Source: Halorubrum halophilum (lineage in GTDB: Archaea; Halobacteriota; Halobacteria; Halobacteriales; Haloferacaceae). Taken from it: a DNA stretch of 44,605 nucleotides. Location of the stretch: positions 1-44,605 of the forward strand of contig NZ_BBJP01000007.1 of the NCBI RefSeq assembly GCF_000739595.1. Direction: 5' to 3'. Shown piece after piece: positions 1 to 8,085 of this stretch. The notes under the pieces were generated by a model. The model saw nothing but the letters and a program-made list of their open reading frames with translations, was not told the origin of the DNA and did no database searches. Position 1 is the stretch's first letter, and the number at the start of each line of letters is the position of its first letter. Position numbers and translations under genes: made by a program.

Positions 1-784
1 TCTCTCCTTGAATTAGGTAGTTGTTCCGGAAGCGTCGGACCGTGTCGTCTCGCGGCGTCCAGTCTGCGAGCCGGTAGTGCGTCCGGTAAACGTCGAAGCC
101 GCGCCACAGCCAAGCGAGGAACGCGGTCGCGTACGCGAACACGAGCCCCGTCCGGATCGCCCACGCGACGGCCGGCGAGAGGCCGAGGAACGTCCCCTCC
201 CAGCCGCCCCCGGGGAGCCGGTGTCCCGCGTTCGGGATCAGCTCCCGGCTGGTGATCGAGGGGAGCGACGACGCGAGCGCGTCGGCCCCGCCGGTGATCG
301 CGCCGACGAGCGCGGAGAACGCGCCGCCGACCGGCGTGTACGCGATGAGCCCGGCGGCGGCGACGAGGACGAACGTCAGCTCAGCGCGTTTCGCCCAGCG
401 GTGACCCCGGCGCGAGAGGTCGAACCCGAGGACGTCGACGGCGCCGTCGGGCACGCTTCCGGCGACGGGGACCGTGACGGCGAGCGCCATCAGGATCGCC
501 GTGAGAGCGGTCGCGACGAACCCGGCCGCGGAGCCGAGCGTCCCCGCCACGTTGCCGCCGACGGAGGTCGGAATGCTCGCGAGTATCTCGACGGTGAACC
601 CGACGATTCCGAACACCTGACCGACGCCGGCGAACACGCGACCGATCTCGAGCAAGAGCAGGAACGCGAGCCCGGCGAGCCACACCAGCGCCGGCCGCGG
701 GTTCTCTCGGATGCGATCTCGGAACAGCGTGTCGTCGTCCGGTTCCTCGAACTCGTCCGTGGAATCGCTCTGTCTCGTGCTCAT
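1..784 (-). CDS. dppC: DppC-type ABC transporter permease, partial (3' end outside window)
   Basis: The minus frame is open from an ATG at 784 to the left window edge, so only the first ~261 residues are seen. The ATG overlaps the stop of the upstream permease gene (ATGA overlap), which indicates translational coupling. The visible part has a short acidic N-terminus, hydrophobic segments near residues 33-50, 85-105 and 135-150, a long periplasmic-type region, another hydrophobic stretch around 215-230, and then a basic segment (WTPRDDTVRRFRNN) that usually precedes the first core helix of haloarchaeal DppC proteins. The conserved permease core with its EAA loop would lie beyond the edge. Haloarchaeal DppC proteins often carry such an N-terminal extension. 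With the two genes upstream this would be the second membrane subunit of a peptide or similar importer; the substrate is not known. Confidence 0.8.
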   Translation of the reverse strand, partial: MSTRQSDSTDEFEEPDDDTLFRDRIRENPRPALVWLAGLAFLLLLEIGRVFAGVGQVFGIVGFTVEILASIPTSVGGNVAGTLGSAAGFVATALTAILMALAVTVPVAGSVPDGAVDVLGFDLSRRGHRWAKRAELTFVLVAAAGLIAYTPVGGAFSALVGAITGGADALASSLPSITSRELIPNAGHRLPGGGWEGTFLGLSPAVAWAIRTGLVFAYATAFLAWLWRGFDVYRTHYRLADWTPRDDTVRRFRNNYLIQGE

Positions 785-1851
785 TGGTCGTACCCCACGC
801 GGGGATCGATGACGGTGTACAGGAAGTCCTGGAGGATGTTGAGTCCCAAGATGATCACCGTGAAGAGGAACAGCAAGGCCCCGGCCATCGGCAGGTCGCC
901 CTGCGTGAGGGCCTGGAAGAAGATCCGCCCGAGCCCGTTGATGTTGAAGATCTGTTCGACGATCACGGAGCCGCCGATGAGGAGGAAGGCCTCGCTCGTG
1001 ATGACCGGCAGCAGCGGGATCAGGGCGTTCCGGAAGATGTGCTTCCAGACGATCACCCGGTCGGAGAGCCCCTTCGCCTTCGCGGTCTCGACGAACTTCG
1101 AGTTGACCGTCTCCAGCATCGCGGTCCGCCCGATTCGGAGCTCCGCCGCCATCGACGCCGACCCGAGGATGAGCGCCGGCGGCAGGATGAGCTTGATGTC
1201 GATCGCCAGCGCCGTCCAGTCGTTGATGTACGGCAGGGGGAACATGAGAACGTCAGTGGTCGAGATCCACTCGAGCCTCGGGGTGCCGGTGATGCTGATG
1301 TTTCGGGCCGCGAAGTCCGGACCGAGGGTGTACCAGTTGATTCCGAGCAGCTCGCCGCCCTCACGGGTGCGCCGAAGCACCGCCAGCGCGATCACGCACA
1401 GCCAGAAGTTCGGCAGCGCCTGCCAGACGATACCGCCGAGGGAGGCCGCGTAGTCGCCGAGGGTGTTGGGGTTGAGCCCGGCGTAGAAGCCCAGGGGGAT
1501 CCCGATGAAAAGCGGCAGCAGGATCGCCCAGAACCCCAGCCAGAGCGTCGCGGGCGCGGCGTTGACGGCGATATCGAGGATGTCGCGTTCGGCCTGAACC
1601 ACCCACGACTGGCCGAAGTTGAAGGTGATGAAGTCGGTGATGAAGTCGACGTACTGTTCCCACAGCGGGTCGTTGAGCCCCAGCCGTTCCCGGAGCTGTT
1701 CTCTGTCCGCCGCGCCCGCTTGGGGGCCGAGCCGCGCGGCGACCGGATCGATCGGCCCCGCCCGGAGCATGATGAACAGGAACGTCAACACGGAGAACAA
1801 CACCGGGACGGTGAGCAGGAGCCGCTTGACGAAGTACTCCCAACGGCTCAT
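781..1851 (-). CDS. dppB: DppB-type ABC transporter permease
   Basis: 356 residues, the usual length for DppB/OppB membrane subunits. It opens with the typical MSRWEYFVKRLLLTVPVLF start helix, followed by a loop and then about five further membrane helices. The cytoplasmic EAA-type loop that contacts the ATPase is seen near residues 255-285 (TAKAKGLSDRVIVWKHIFRN). The C-terminus ends DFLYTVIDPRVGYDQ, normal for the family. It lies 105 bases downstream of the binding-protein gene and overlaps dppC by four bases, so dppA-dppB-dppC form one minus-strand operon. ATPase subunits are not in the window and may follow past the left edge. The substrate is inferred only from family (peptides, sometimes sugars or nickel). 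Confidence 0.9.
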   Translation of the reverse strand: MSRWEYFVKRLLLTVPVLFSVLTFLFIMLRAGPIDPVAARLGPQAGAADREQLRERLGLNDPLWEQYVDFITDFITFNFGQSWVVQAERDILDIAVNAAPATLWLGFWAILLPLFIGIPLGFYAGLNPNTLGDYAASLGGIVWQALPNFWLCVIALAVLRRTREGGELLGINWYTLGPDFAARNISITGTPRLEWISTTDVLMFPLPYINDWTALAIDIKLILPPALILGSASMAAELRIGRTAMLETVNSKFVETAKAKGLSDRVIVWKHIFRNALIPLLPVITSEAFLLIGGSVIVEQIFNINGLGRIFFQALTQGDLPMAGALLFLFTVIILGLNILQDFLYTVIDPRVGYDQ

Positions 1852-1956
1852 GGTATCTTACGGTCTCTTGGGGTCGTGGTGGGCATGGATCGGCTCAATA
1901 TTGGAGGGTGTCTCGTGCAATAACTAAGTGCTTCGATAGCGGGAGGTCGAGCGGTT

Positions 1957-3822
1957 CTACTCCGCTTCTTCCTCGAGGAGGGTCTGCCAGTCGAGGTAGA
2001 AGCCGTTGGTCTCGGTGGGCATCGTCGACGTGTCGGTGTTGCGCGGTTCGAGCTGGAACATCCCGTACGGGACGGCGGGCCAGCTCCAGATCCACCCGAG
2101 GCTGTACATCTGGAGATCGCCGTCCTCGCCGCGGCTCTGCAGGGTGGAGAACTGCGACGTCTCCAGCGACATGTTGATCCCGGTGCCGGAGATCAGGTCG
2201 CGAATGAGCTCGCCGGCCGTCTGGAACACCTCGCTCTCGTAGGTCGTAAGCGTCACATCGACCGGATCGTCGGGCGTGATGCCGGCCTCTTCGAGAACCG
2301 ACTGCGCGCCTTGTATGTCGCTCTCGCCGAGACTGTACGGATACGCGTCGAGGAAGTCGTTGTAGCCGTCGTTCCCGGTGGGCCAGATCGCCGGCGGAAG
2401 GAACGTGTAGGCCGCCGTGCCGCGGCCGGCGAACACCTCTTGGACGATCTGCTCTTTGTTCATCACGTACGCGATCGCCTGACGCGCCGCTCGCTCCGTG
2501 TTCGAGACGTTGAACGCGAAGTAGTACGTGCTGATCTCGGCGACGCCGACGTAGTTGACTTCCTCGTTCAGCTCGCCCGCCGGGCCGTACGTCCCGACCT
2601 GACGGCCGCGGTCGTCGGCCTCAGCGTCGACGGCGTCCGCCTCGTACGCGAACGTCGGCATCTCGAAGATGTCGGCGTTCTGTTCGAGGGCGTAGGTCCA
2701 CTGCGCTTGGCTGTCTTCGATGATCTCCCAGTTGACGGCTTCGACGCTCGCGACCTCACCGTAGTAGTCGTCGTTACGGACGACAGTGACATCCTCGTCG
2801 ACGTTGAACGCGTCGAGCTCGAACGGCCCGGTACCGTTCGCGACTTCGGTCGAGAACTCCTGGTGAGTGACCTCGCCGTCGTACCCGTCGATATCGCCGA
2901 CGTACCCCTCGGGAATGACCGAGAAGCTGCTGTACGCGATGACGTCGAGCACGTCGGGATTCGGACCGACGAGCTGGATTTCGATGGTCCGGTCGTCGAC
3001 GACTTCGATCGCGAGCGAGTCGGCGACGACGTTGCCGTCGTCGTCCGTCTCGGCGTCGATGCCGAGACCGACGGGCTGGTTAAGCGTAAAGCCCGCGCGC
3101 TCGGAGTTCTCCGACTCGACGGTGCGGCGCCAGGAGTACTTCACGTCTTGGGCCGTCATCTGGGTCCCGTCGTGGAACTGGACGTCGTCGCGGAGCGTGA
3201 ACGTCCACGTGGTGCCGTCCTCGGAGACCTCGTACTCCGCTAGCAGCTGGTTTTCGACCTCCGGGACGCCGTTGGGGAACGACGTCAGGTTCTCGTAGAT
3301 CTGCGTGATGACCCGGGAGGACTCCGTGTCCGTCGACATGATCGGGTCGAGTTCGTCGAACGTGCTGGCGATGAGGTTGAGTTCGCTCTGTCCCTCGACG
3401 GTCGTCGTGTTGAGCTGCTGCCAGTGGGAACCGAGCGCGCCAGTCAGCGGGACGTCGACGTAGTCGTACCAGAACCGCTCGGTGAGGCTGTGATACAGCG
3501 GGATGACCGCGGCGTCGTCGCGGACCGCCTCCTCCATCTCGATGTACGCCTCCTGTCGGAGTTCCTCGTCCTCCGGGAGGGGGTTGTTGACGGCGCGTTC
3601 CCAGGCGGCCTGCGCCTTGTCGGCGTTGGTGCGCTGGGGCTCGTCCTCGCCGTCTTCGCCGTCCGTTCCGTCTTCGCCGTCGGTGTCGTTACCGTCGCTG
3701 CCGTCGGAGGGCTCCTGATCGGAACAGCCGGCGAGGCTTACCGCCGCCCCGCCGCCAAGGAGGCCGAGTAGCCGTCGTCGGCTCGTGCTCTCAACAGCCT
3801 CTCCATTTGCTGGATCGGGCAT
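1957..3822 (-). CDS. ABC transporter substrate-binding lipoprotein, family 5 (Tat-exported)
   Basis: 621 residues from the chosen ATG at 3822. The N-terminus has a twin-arginine signal with lipobox (SRRRLLGLLG...SLAGC), so the protein is probably exported folded by Tat and lipid-anchored at the cysteine. A Ser/Asp/Gly-rich linker follows. The body is an SBP_bac_5 (DppA/OppA) domain: the frames ending LTSFPNGVPEVENQLLAEYE and TWTFTLRDDVQFHDGT are family hallmarks. The reading frame continues 19 codons upstream, but a TTTAGTATACG box centred 25 bases before 3822 implies a leaderless start there, and the upstream codons would bury the Tat motif. It is the first gene of the importer operon with dppB and dppC. 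Confidence 0.9.
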   Translation of the reverse strand: MPDPANGEAVESTSRRRLLGLLGGGAAVSLAGCSDQEPSDGSDGNDTDGEDGTDGEDGEDEPQRTNADKAQAAWERAVNNPLPEDEELRQEAYIEMEEAVRDDAAVIPLYHSLTERFWYDYVDVPLTGALGSHWQQLNTTTVEGQSELNLIASTFDELDPIMSTDTESSRVITQIYENLTSFPNGVPEVENQLLAEYEVSEDGTTWTFTLRDDVQFHDGTQMTAQDVKYSWRRTVESENSERAGFTLNQPVGLGIDAETDDDGNVVADSLAIEVVDDRTIEIQLVGPNPDVLDVIAYSSFSVIPEGYVGDIDGYDGEVTHQEFSTEVANGTGPFELDAFNVDEDVTVVRNDDYYGEVASVEAVNWEIIEDSQAQWTYALEQNADIFEMPTFAYEADAVDAEADDRGRQVGTYGPAGELNEEVNYVGVAEISTYYFAFNVSNTERAARQAIAYVMNKEQIVQEVFAGRGTAAYTFLPPAIWPTGNDGYNDFLDAYPYSLGESDIQGAQSVLEEAGITPDDPVDVTLTTYESEVFQTAGELIRDLISGTGINMSLETSQFSTLQSRGEDGDLQMYSLGWIWSWPAVPYGMFQLEPRNTDTSTMPTETNGFYLDWQTLLEEEAE

Positions 3823-3841
3823 ATCATACCGATTTTGGTAG

Positions 3842-3853
3842 CGTATACTAAAG
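3842..3853 (-). promoter_or_regulatory. TATA box of the binding-protein operon
   Basis: The minus strand reads TTTAGTATACGC here, about 25 bases before the ATG at 3822. This is the spacing of a haloarchaeal TATA box with a leaderless mRNA, and it decides the start codon of the lipoprotein gene. Confidence 0.55.
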
Positions 3854-3906
3854 CCTTCCTCAAAGTAACGTACAGACACTAAGAGAATCGGGATGCGACT
3901 GGACGG

Positions 3907-4284
3907 TCAATTGATCGCGCCGTTCTCGTCGGTTCCGTCCGCCTCGTCGTCGACCGAGACCAGCTCCATCAGCGGGTAGCCGTCGCGCATCGCCATCCGG
4001 GTTCGGACGGTCACGCCCTCGTAGGCGATCCGCATCTCGACGTCCATCAGCGAGCCCGTGAGTTCCGTGTAGCCGTTCTCGTGGTCGATCGCGTCGGCGA
4101 CCCGGTCGTCGCTGATCTCGACGGTTACCGACTCGCAGAACGGCTGGTTCTCGATCGACTCCGCCATCGCGGCCTCCAGACTGCGCGCGCTCGACGGGCT
4201 GACGGGCGTCCCCGCGAACTGGTGGTACAGCGAGCCGAACTTGATCCCGGCCTCGAAACACGCCTGCTGGGCGTCGGTTGCCAT
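3907..4284 (-). CDS. mptD: Archaeal dihydroneopterin aldolase (MptD-type)
   Basis: 125 residues, matching the short archaeal MptD family (formerly DUF372), which cleaves 7,8-dihydroneopterin to 6-hydroxymethyl-dihydropterin in tetrahydrofolate or methanopterin-type cofactor synthesis. The call rests on length and recognised segments: CFEAGIKFGSLYHQFAGTP near the N-terminus, SLEAAMAESIENQP, and YTELTGSLMDVEMRIAYEG in the second half. The ATG at 4284 is chosen because the family begins shortly before CFEAGIKFG; the same frame stays open far upstream but that part is the shadow of the divergent deaminase gene. It lies just upstream of the importer operon on the same strand but has its own position and probably its own promoter. 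Confidence 0.82.
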   Translation of the reverse strand: MATDAQQACFEAGIKFGSLYHQFAGTPVSPSSARSLEAAMAESIENQPFCESVTVEISDDRVADAIDHENGYTELTGSLMDVEMRIAYEGVTVRTRMAMRDGYPLMELVSVDDEADGTDENGAIN

Positions 4285-4340
4285 GGGCGAACTCCGGCGT
4301 CGGCGGGGAAAGAACGTTCGGAGGCGGCGCCGGCGGGGCG

Positions 4341-4411
4341 GGCGGGGGCGACTGCGCACCCCGTGTCGCTCGCGTCGCTCGCTCCGCCCCCACCGCCCCC
4401 ACCGCCCGCGC
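4341..4411. repeat. G-rich/C-rich inverted tract between divergent genes
   Basis: A run of G-blocks at about 4332-4350 is followed after ~35 bases by C-blocks at 4385-4411. GGGGGCG (4344-4350) pairs with CGCCCCC (4385-4391), so a hairpin is possible, and each strand also has G-runs that could form a quadruplex. It separates the divergent mptD and deaminase genes. Simple GC skew is an alternative explanation. Confidence 0.3.
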
Positions 4412-4458
4412 CGCCAGCGAACGGAAGGCGTTAGGTCCGCCGGCCGGAATCGGGAGCC

Positions 4459-5784
4459 ATGAACACGCTTCGCGTGACGGGCGGACGGGTGCTCCGTTCC
4501 GACGGCCGCGTGACCGAGTCGGACGTACTGGTCGACCGCGACGCCGGGACGATCGTCGCGGTCGACGACGAAACGCCAGAGGACGCGGCGAGCGAGAGCG
4601 TCGACGGGACGGCCGACGAGACCCTCGACGCCGACGGCGGTCTCGTGATCCCGGGGCTCGTCAACGCCCACACCCACGTCGCGATGACGCTCCTGCGCGG
4701 CTACGCCGACGACAAGCCCCTCGACCCGTGGCTGCGCGAGGACATCTGGCCGGCCGAGGCCGAACTCACGCCCGACGACATCGAGGCCGGCGCCGAACTC
4801 GGCGTGCTGGAGATGATCCGGTCGGGGACGACGGCCTTCGCGGACATGTACTTCGCGATGGACCGCGTCGCCGACGCCGTCGACCGCGCGGGCCTTCGGG
4901 CGCGCCTCGGCCACGGCGTCGTCACGGTCGGGAAGGACGCGGAGGACGCCCGCGCCGACGTCGAGGAGGGCCTGGAGGTCGCGGCGGCGCTCGACGGCGC
5001 CGCGGACGGCCGGATCCGGACCGCGTTCATGCCGCACTCGCTGACGACGGTCGGCGAGGAGTACCTCCGCGAGGGCATCGCGGAGGCGCGCGAGGCGGGG
5101 ATTCCGGTCCATCTCCACGCGAACGAGACGACCGACGAGGTCGACCCGATCGTCGACGAGCGCGGGGAGCGACCGATCGCGTACGCGCAGGATATCGACG
5201 CGCTCGGCCCGGACGACTTCTTCGCGCACGGCGTCCACCTGGACGGCTCGGAGATCGACCGGCTCGCCGACGCGGGGACCGCGATCGTCCACTGCCCGGC
5301 CTCGAACATGAAGCTCGCCAGCGGGATGGCCCCGGTCCAGCGCCTCCGCGAGGCGGGCGTCACGGTCGCGCTCGGCACCGACGGGGCGGCCTCGAACAAC
5401 GACCTCGACGTCTTCGACGAGATGCGCGACGCCGCGATGCTCGGGAAGCTCGCCGCGGACGACGCGAGCGCGGTGCCCGCCGCGGCGGTCGTGGAGATGG
5501 CCACCGCCGGCGGGGCCGAGGCGCTCGGTCTCCCCGGCGGCCGGATCGAGCCGGGCGCGGCCGCCGACCTCGCGGTCGTCGACCTCGACGCCCCGCACCT
5601 CACACCGGTCCACGACCCCGTCTCGCACCTCGCGTACGCGGCGCGCGGGAGCGACGTGCGCCACACCGTCTGCGACGGCGAGGTCCTGATGCGCGACCGC
5701 GAGGTGCTGACGCTCGACGCCGAGGCGGTTCAGGAGCGGGCGGCGGCGGCCGCGAGCGACCTCGTCGATCGGGTCGACGAATAG
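4459..5784 (+). CDS. mtaD: 5-methylthioadenosine/S-adenosylhomocysteine deaminase (amidohydrolase family)
   Basis: 441 residues, a metal-dependent amidohydrolase of the MTA/SAH deaminase type (also called DadD or AtzC/TrzA-like). These enzymes deaminate methylthioadenosine and S-adenosylhomocysteine to the inosyl forms. The metal ligands are visible: H71 and H73 in NAHTHVAMTLLRG, H218/H220 in HLHANET, H257 in FFAHGVHL and D308 in GTDGAASNNDLD. The WP segment (EDIWPAEAEL) is also typical. The N- and C-terminal parts form the small beta-sandwich around the barrel. A GCGTTAGG box ~30 bases upstream of ATG 4459 supports a leaderless start. With S-adenosylhomocysteine hydrolase encoded 2.3 kb downstream, SAM by-product recycling is the likely role. 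Confidence 0.85.
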   Translation: MNTLRVTGGRVLRSDGRVTESDVLVDRDAGTIVAVDDETPEDAASESVDGTADETLDADGGLVIPGLVNAHTHVAMTLLRGYADDKPLDPWLREDIWPAEAELTPDDIEAGAELGVLEMIRSGTTAFADMYFAMDRVADAVDRAGLRARLGHGVVTVGKDAEDARADVEEGLEVAAALDGAADGRIRTAFMPHSLTTVGEEYLREGIAEAREAGIPVHLHANETTDEVDPIVDERGERPIAYAQDIDALGPDDFFAHGVHLDGSEIDRLADAGTAIVHCPASNMKLASGMAPVQRLREAGVTVALGTDGAASNNDLDVFDEMRDAAMLGKLAADDASAVPAAAVVEMATAGGAEALGLPGGRIEPGAAADLAVVDLDAPHLTPVHDPVSHLAYAARGSDVRHTVCDGEVLMRDREVLTLDAEAVQERAAAAASDLVDRVDE

Positions 5785-5850
5785 TGATTAGGCGTTTTGG
5801 GTGATCGTGAGCGAGAGCGGAAGTACGTGTATCAATTCGGTTGATCGGTT

Positions 5851-6195
5851 GTTTATAAGTGATCGAGTGGTGTTGCTGTCGGCTGTTTATACGTGGTTGC
5901 TGGCTGCGGATCGACGGTGAACGCTTCCAAAGCCCCAGCCGTGAGGGCTCGATGGGCTCGTTGCGGTCCTCGTCACTCGCGTTGCTCGTTTCTGCGGTCC
6001 TTACGTCGCCCGTCTTCACCCTCACGGCTGCCCCTTTGAGTCCCGCCCGCCCGCAACCGCACCGCAGCCTCACACCTCCCCAGCCTCGCGGTTCGCGCTC
6101 TCCGAGCGCTCACCGCGTCCCTCGCGGGCTGGCTCGCGGCCGCCGGTGGCGGCCGCTCGCAGGCGCGCCACCGCGTCGTTATTTATAAGCGATCG
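5851..6195 (-). repeat. Structured intergenic element, copy 1 (inverted)
   Basis: Read on the minus strand it has the same order of blocks as the copies at 9.4 and 30.0 kb: GGTGGCGCGCC (6162-6172), two GC hairpins, GAGGCTGGGGAGG, CTCAAAGGGGCAG (6028-6040), a long-range stem, then CTGGGGCTTTGGAAGCG (5922-5938). The long-range stem pairs CCGTGAGGG (5939-5947) with CCCTCACGG (6019-6027, plus strand). Both ends carry TTTATAAGYGATCG in the same direction on the plus strand (5851 and 6182). No plausible protein is encoded. It fills the gap between the deaminase gene and the secreted repeat protein gene. Confidence 0.7.
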
Positions 6196-6207
6196 TCGCT
6201 ATCGCTT
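6187..6207. repeat. Short hairpin at the outer edge of copy 1
   Basis: AAGCGAT (6187-6193) and ATCGCTT (6201-6207) form a perfect 7-bp stem with a 7-base loop. It begins inside the TTTATAAGCGATCG edge motif of copy 1. From here to 6417 there is no gene or clear structure, only unique sequence. Confidence 0.4.
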
Positions 6208-6417
6208 GTATGTTTTTAAATATGCTCTTGCCATAACCGATCTGCAACACTCACTCCCGGCCTGATTCGCCACCGAAATCATCGATCGTGATCGGAGCGC
6301 GCCCGAGCCGCGGACCGATGCTATCAAGCCCGAACCGGCATCGATCAGGAGCGATTAACCGTCCGATCTCGCCGAATCCACGAACGGCCGAGTCAGCGCC
6401 GTTGACCCGAATACAAT

Positions 6418-6431
6418 CCGGTTTAAACCGG
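6418..6431. promoter_or_regulatory. 14-bp perfect palindrome upstream of the TATA box (possible operator)
   Basis: CCGGTTTAAACCGG is a perfect palindrome ~17 bases upstream of the TTTTTATA box that serves the next gene. This is where archaeal activators or regulators often bind, next to the BRE. Function is inferred from position only. Confidence 0.35.
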
Positions 6432-6445
6432 CTTAACGGAGTTCC

Positions 6446-6456
6446 CTTTTTATAGG
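6446..6456 (+). promoter_or_regulatory. TATA box of the secreted repeat protein gene
   Basis: CTTTTTATAGG lies ~26 bases before the ATG at 6477 and ~32 before the ATG at 6483, giving a leaderless or nearly leaderless mRNA. Confidence 0.5.
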
Positions 6457-6476
6457 ATAACGCTGCCACGGACCGG

Positions 6477-7982
6477 ATGCACATGAGCAAACGCACGATT
6501 GGCCTGCTGTTGATCGCGGTCGTCGCGCTCGGCGCGATGACCGGCGTCGCGGCCGCCGAGGGCGAACTCGGCGTGGCCGTCGACAAAGACGCGGACGGGA
6601 CATCGACGGTCACGGTGACCGAGAACGACACCGCGGTGGAGAACGCCACCGTGGTCGTGAGCGCGGTCGATGAGAACGAGTCGTACGCGGGAGCGGGCGA
6701 GTACGAGACGGACGCGAACGGCACCGTCGACCTCGAAGCCCCCGAGGAGAACGTGACGGTCGAAGTCGCGGCGGCCTCCGGGAACGAGACCGCCTCGACG
6801 ACGGCCGACCTCGAGGTCCCCGACGGCCTCGAGCTCGACGTCGAGAACACCGGCGGCGAGCCGATCGTGACGGTGACTGACAACGACACCGCGGTCGAGA
6901 ACGCCTCGGTGAACGTCACCGCCGCCGACGAGAACGACACCTACGTCGGCGCGGGCGAGTACGAGACGGACGCGAACGGCAGCGTCACCCTCGACGCCAC
7001 CGAGGAGGACGTGACGATCGAGGTGACCGCCGAGTACGAGAACGACTCCGTCACGGAGACGGTCGATCTCGAGACCCCCGAAGGACTCGCGCTCGAGGTC
7101 GAGAACACCAGCGGTGAGCCCGTCGTCACGGTCACCGACGACGGCGAGGCCGCGGAGAACGCCTCGGTGAACGTCTCCACCGCCGACGGCCAGAACGTCA
7201 CCTACGCCGGCGCGGGCGACTACGAGACCGACGAGAACGGTACGGTCACCCTCGACTCCGCCGACGAGAACGTCACGGTCGACGTGACCGCCGAGTACGA
7301 GAACAACTCCGTCTCGACGACGGTCGACCTGCTCGTGGAGGGTGACGAGGCCGAGGACCAGCCCTTCGGCCGGCTCGTGCAGGACTTCGTCGACCGTCTG
7401 CAGGACCGCGAGGGCGGCATCGGTGCCGCTGTCTCCGACTTCGCGACGGAGAACAACCCGGGGAACGCCCCGGATCACGCCGGGAACCCGGGCGGCCCGA
7501 GCGATGCGGGTAACGGAAGCGACACCGACAACGGAAACGACGCGGACAACGGAAACGACGCAGGCGACGCGGACGACGGCCCCGGTAACGCGCCCGATCA
7601 CGCCGGACCTGGCAACGATAGCGACGGCGAGCAGGGACCGCCGGACCACGCGGGCCAAAGCGGTGACGACGGCGACGACGCGAACGAGAGCGATGACGAC
7701 GAGGAACGCGGACCGCCGGATCACGCCGGGCCCAGCGATGACGACGGCGACGATGCTGACGACGAGGACGAAACGGACGACGGCGACGATGCCGACGACG
7801 CGGAAACGGAAGCGGACGACGCCGAGGAGAGCGACGACGGTGACGATGACGGTGAGGACGGTGACGATGACAGCGACGACGGAGACGCTGACGACGACGA
7901 TGACGATGACGACGGAGGCGCTGACGACGGCAACGCCGGAAACGGTCCGAGCAACGGACAGGGTAACGGTCCGCAGAACTGA
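6477..7982 (+). CDS. Secreted acidic cell-surface glycoprotein with three Ig-like repeats
   Basis: 501 residues. An N-terminal Sec signal peptide (SKRTIGLLLIAVVALGAMTG, cleavage near GVAAAEG) is followed by three repeats of about 85 residues with the shared core VTVTxNDTAVENAxV...YxGAGEYETDANGxVxLxA, resembling Ig-like or carboxypeptidase-regulatory-like beta-sandwich domains. Many N-x-S/T sequons suggest N-glycosylation. A short charged helix (FGRLVQDFVDRLQDREGG) follows. The last ~150 residues are a Gly/Asn/Asp tail with four NAPDHAG/GPPDHAG motifs and a long poly-Asp/Glu stretch. There is no C-terminal membrane helix, so it is probably released or held in the S-layer by other means. The start could also be the ATG two codons on (6483). 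The exact function is unknown; adhesion or surface structure is likely. Confidence 0.75.
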   Translation: MHMSKRTIGLLLIAVVALGAMTGVAAAEGELGVAVDKDADGTSTVTVTENDTAVENATVVVSAVDENESYAGAGEYETDANGTVDLEAPEENVTVEVAAASGNETASTTADLEVPDGLELDVENTGGEPIVTVTDNDTAVENASVNVTAADENDTYVGAGEYETDANGSVTLDATEEDVTIEVTAEYENDSVTETVDLETPEGLALEVENTSGEPVVTVTDDGEAAENASVNVSTADGQNVTYAGAGDYETDENGTVTLDSADENVTVDVTAEYENNSVSTTVDLLVEGDEAEDQPFGRLVQDFVDRLQDREGGIGAAVSDFATENNPGNAPDHAGNPGGPSDAGNGSDTDNGNDADNGNDAGDADDGPGNAPDHAGPGNDSDGEQGPPDHAGQSGDDGDDANESDDDEERGPPDHAGPSDDDGDDADDEDETDDGDDADDAETEADDAEESDDGDDDGEDGDDDSDDGDADDDDDDDDGGADDGNAGNGPSNGQGNGPQN

Positions 7983-8085
7983 CGGCGCGTCTCGCGCCGG
8001 CCCGGTTCGCGTATCGCTGACGCTTCTTTTTCCGGATGCGCTCGGTGTCGGCAGGGTTTAGTGCGCCGTGAGCGAACCGGAGAGT

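Noticed and set aside
784-1923. Open frames on the plus strand over the importer permeases (also 77-1453)
   Set aside because: Composition is Arg/Glu/Asp-rich without known motifs, and the minus strand encodes clear permeases.
4285-5664. Minus-strand upstream extension of mptD over the deaminase gene
   Set aside because: The MptD family begins at ATG 4284; the extension is Arg-rich and antisense to a clear amidohydrolase.
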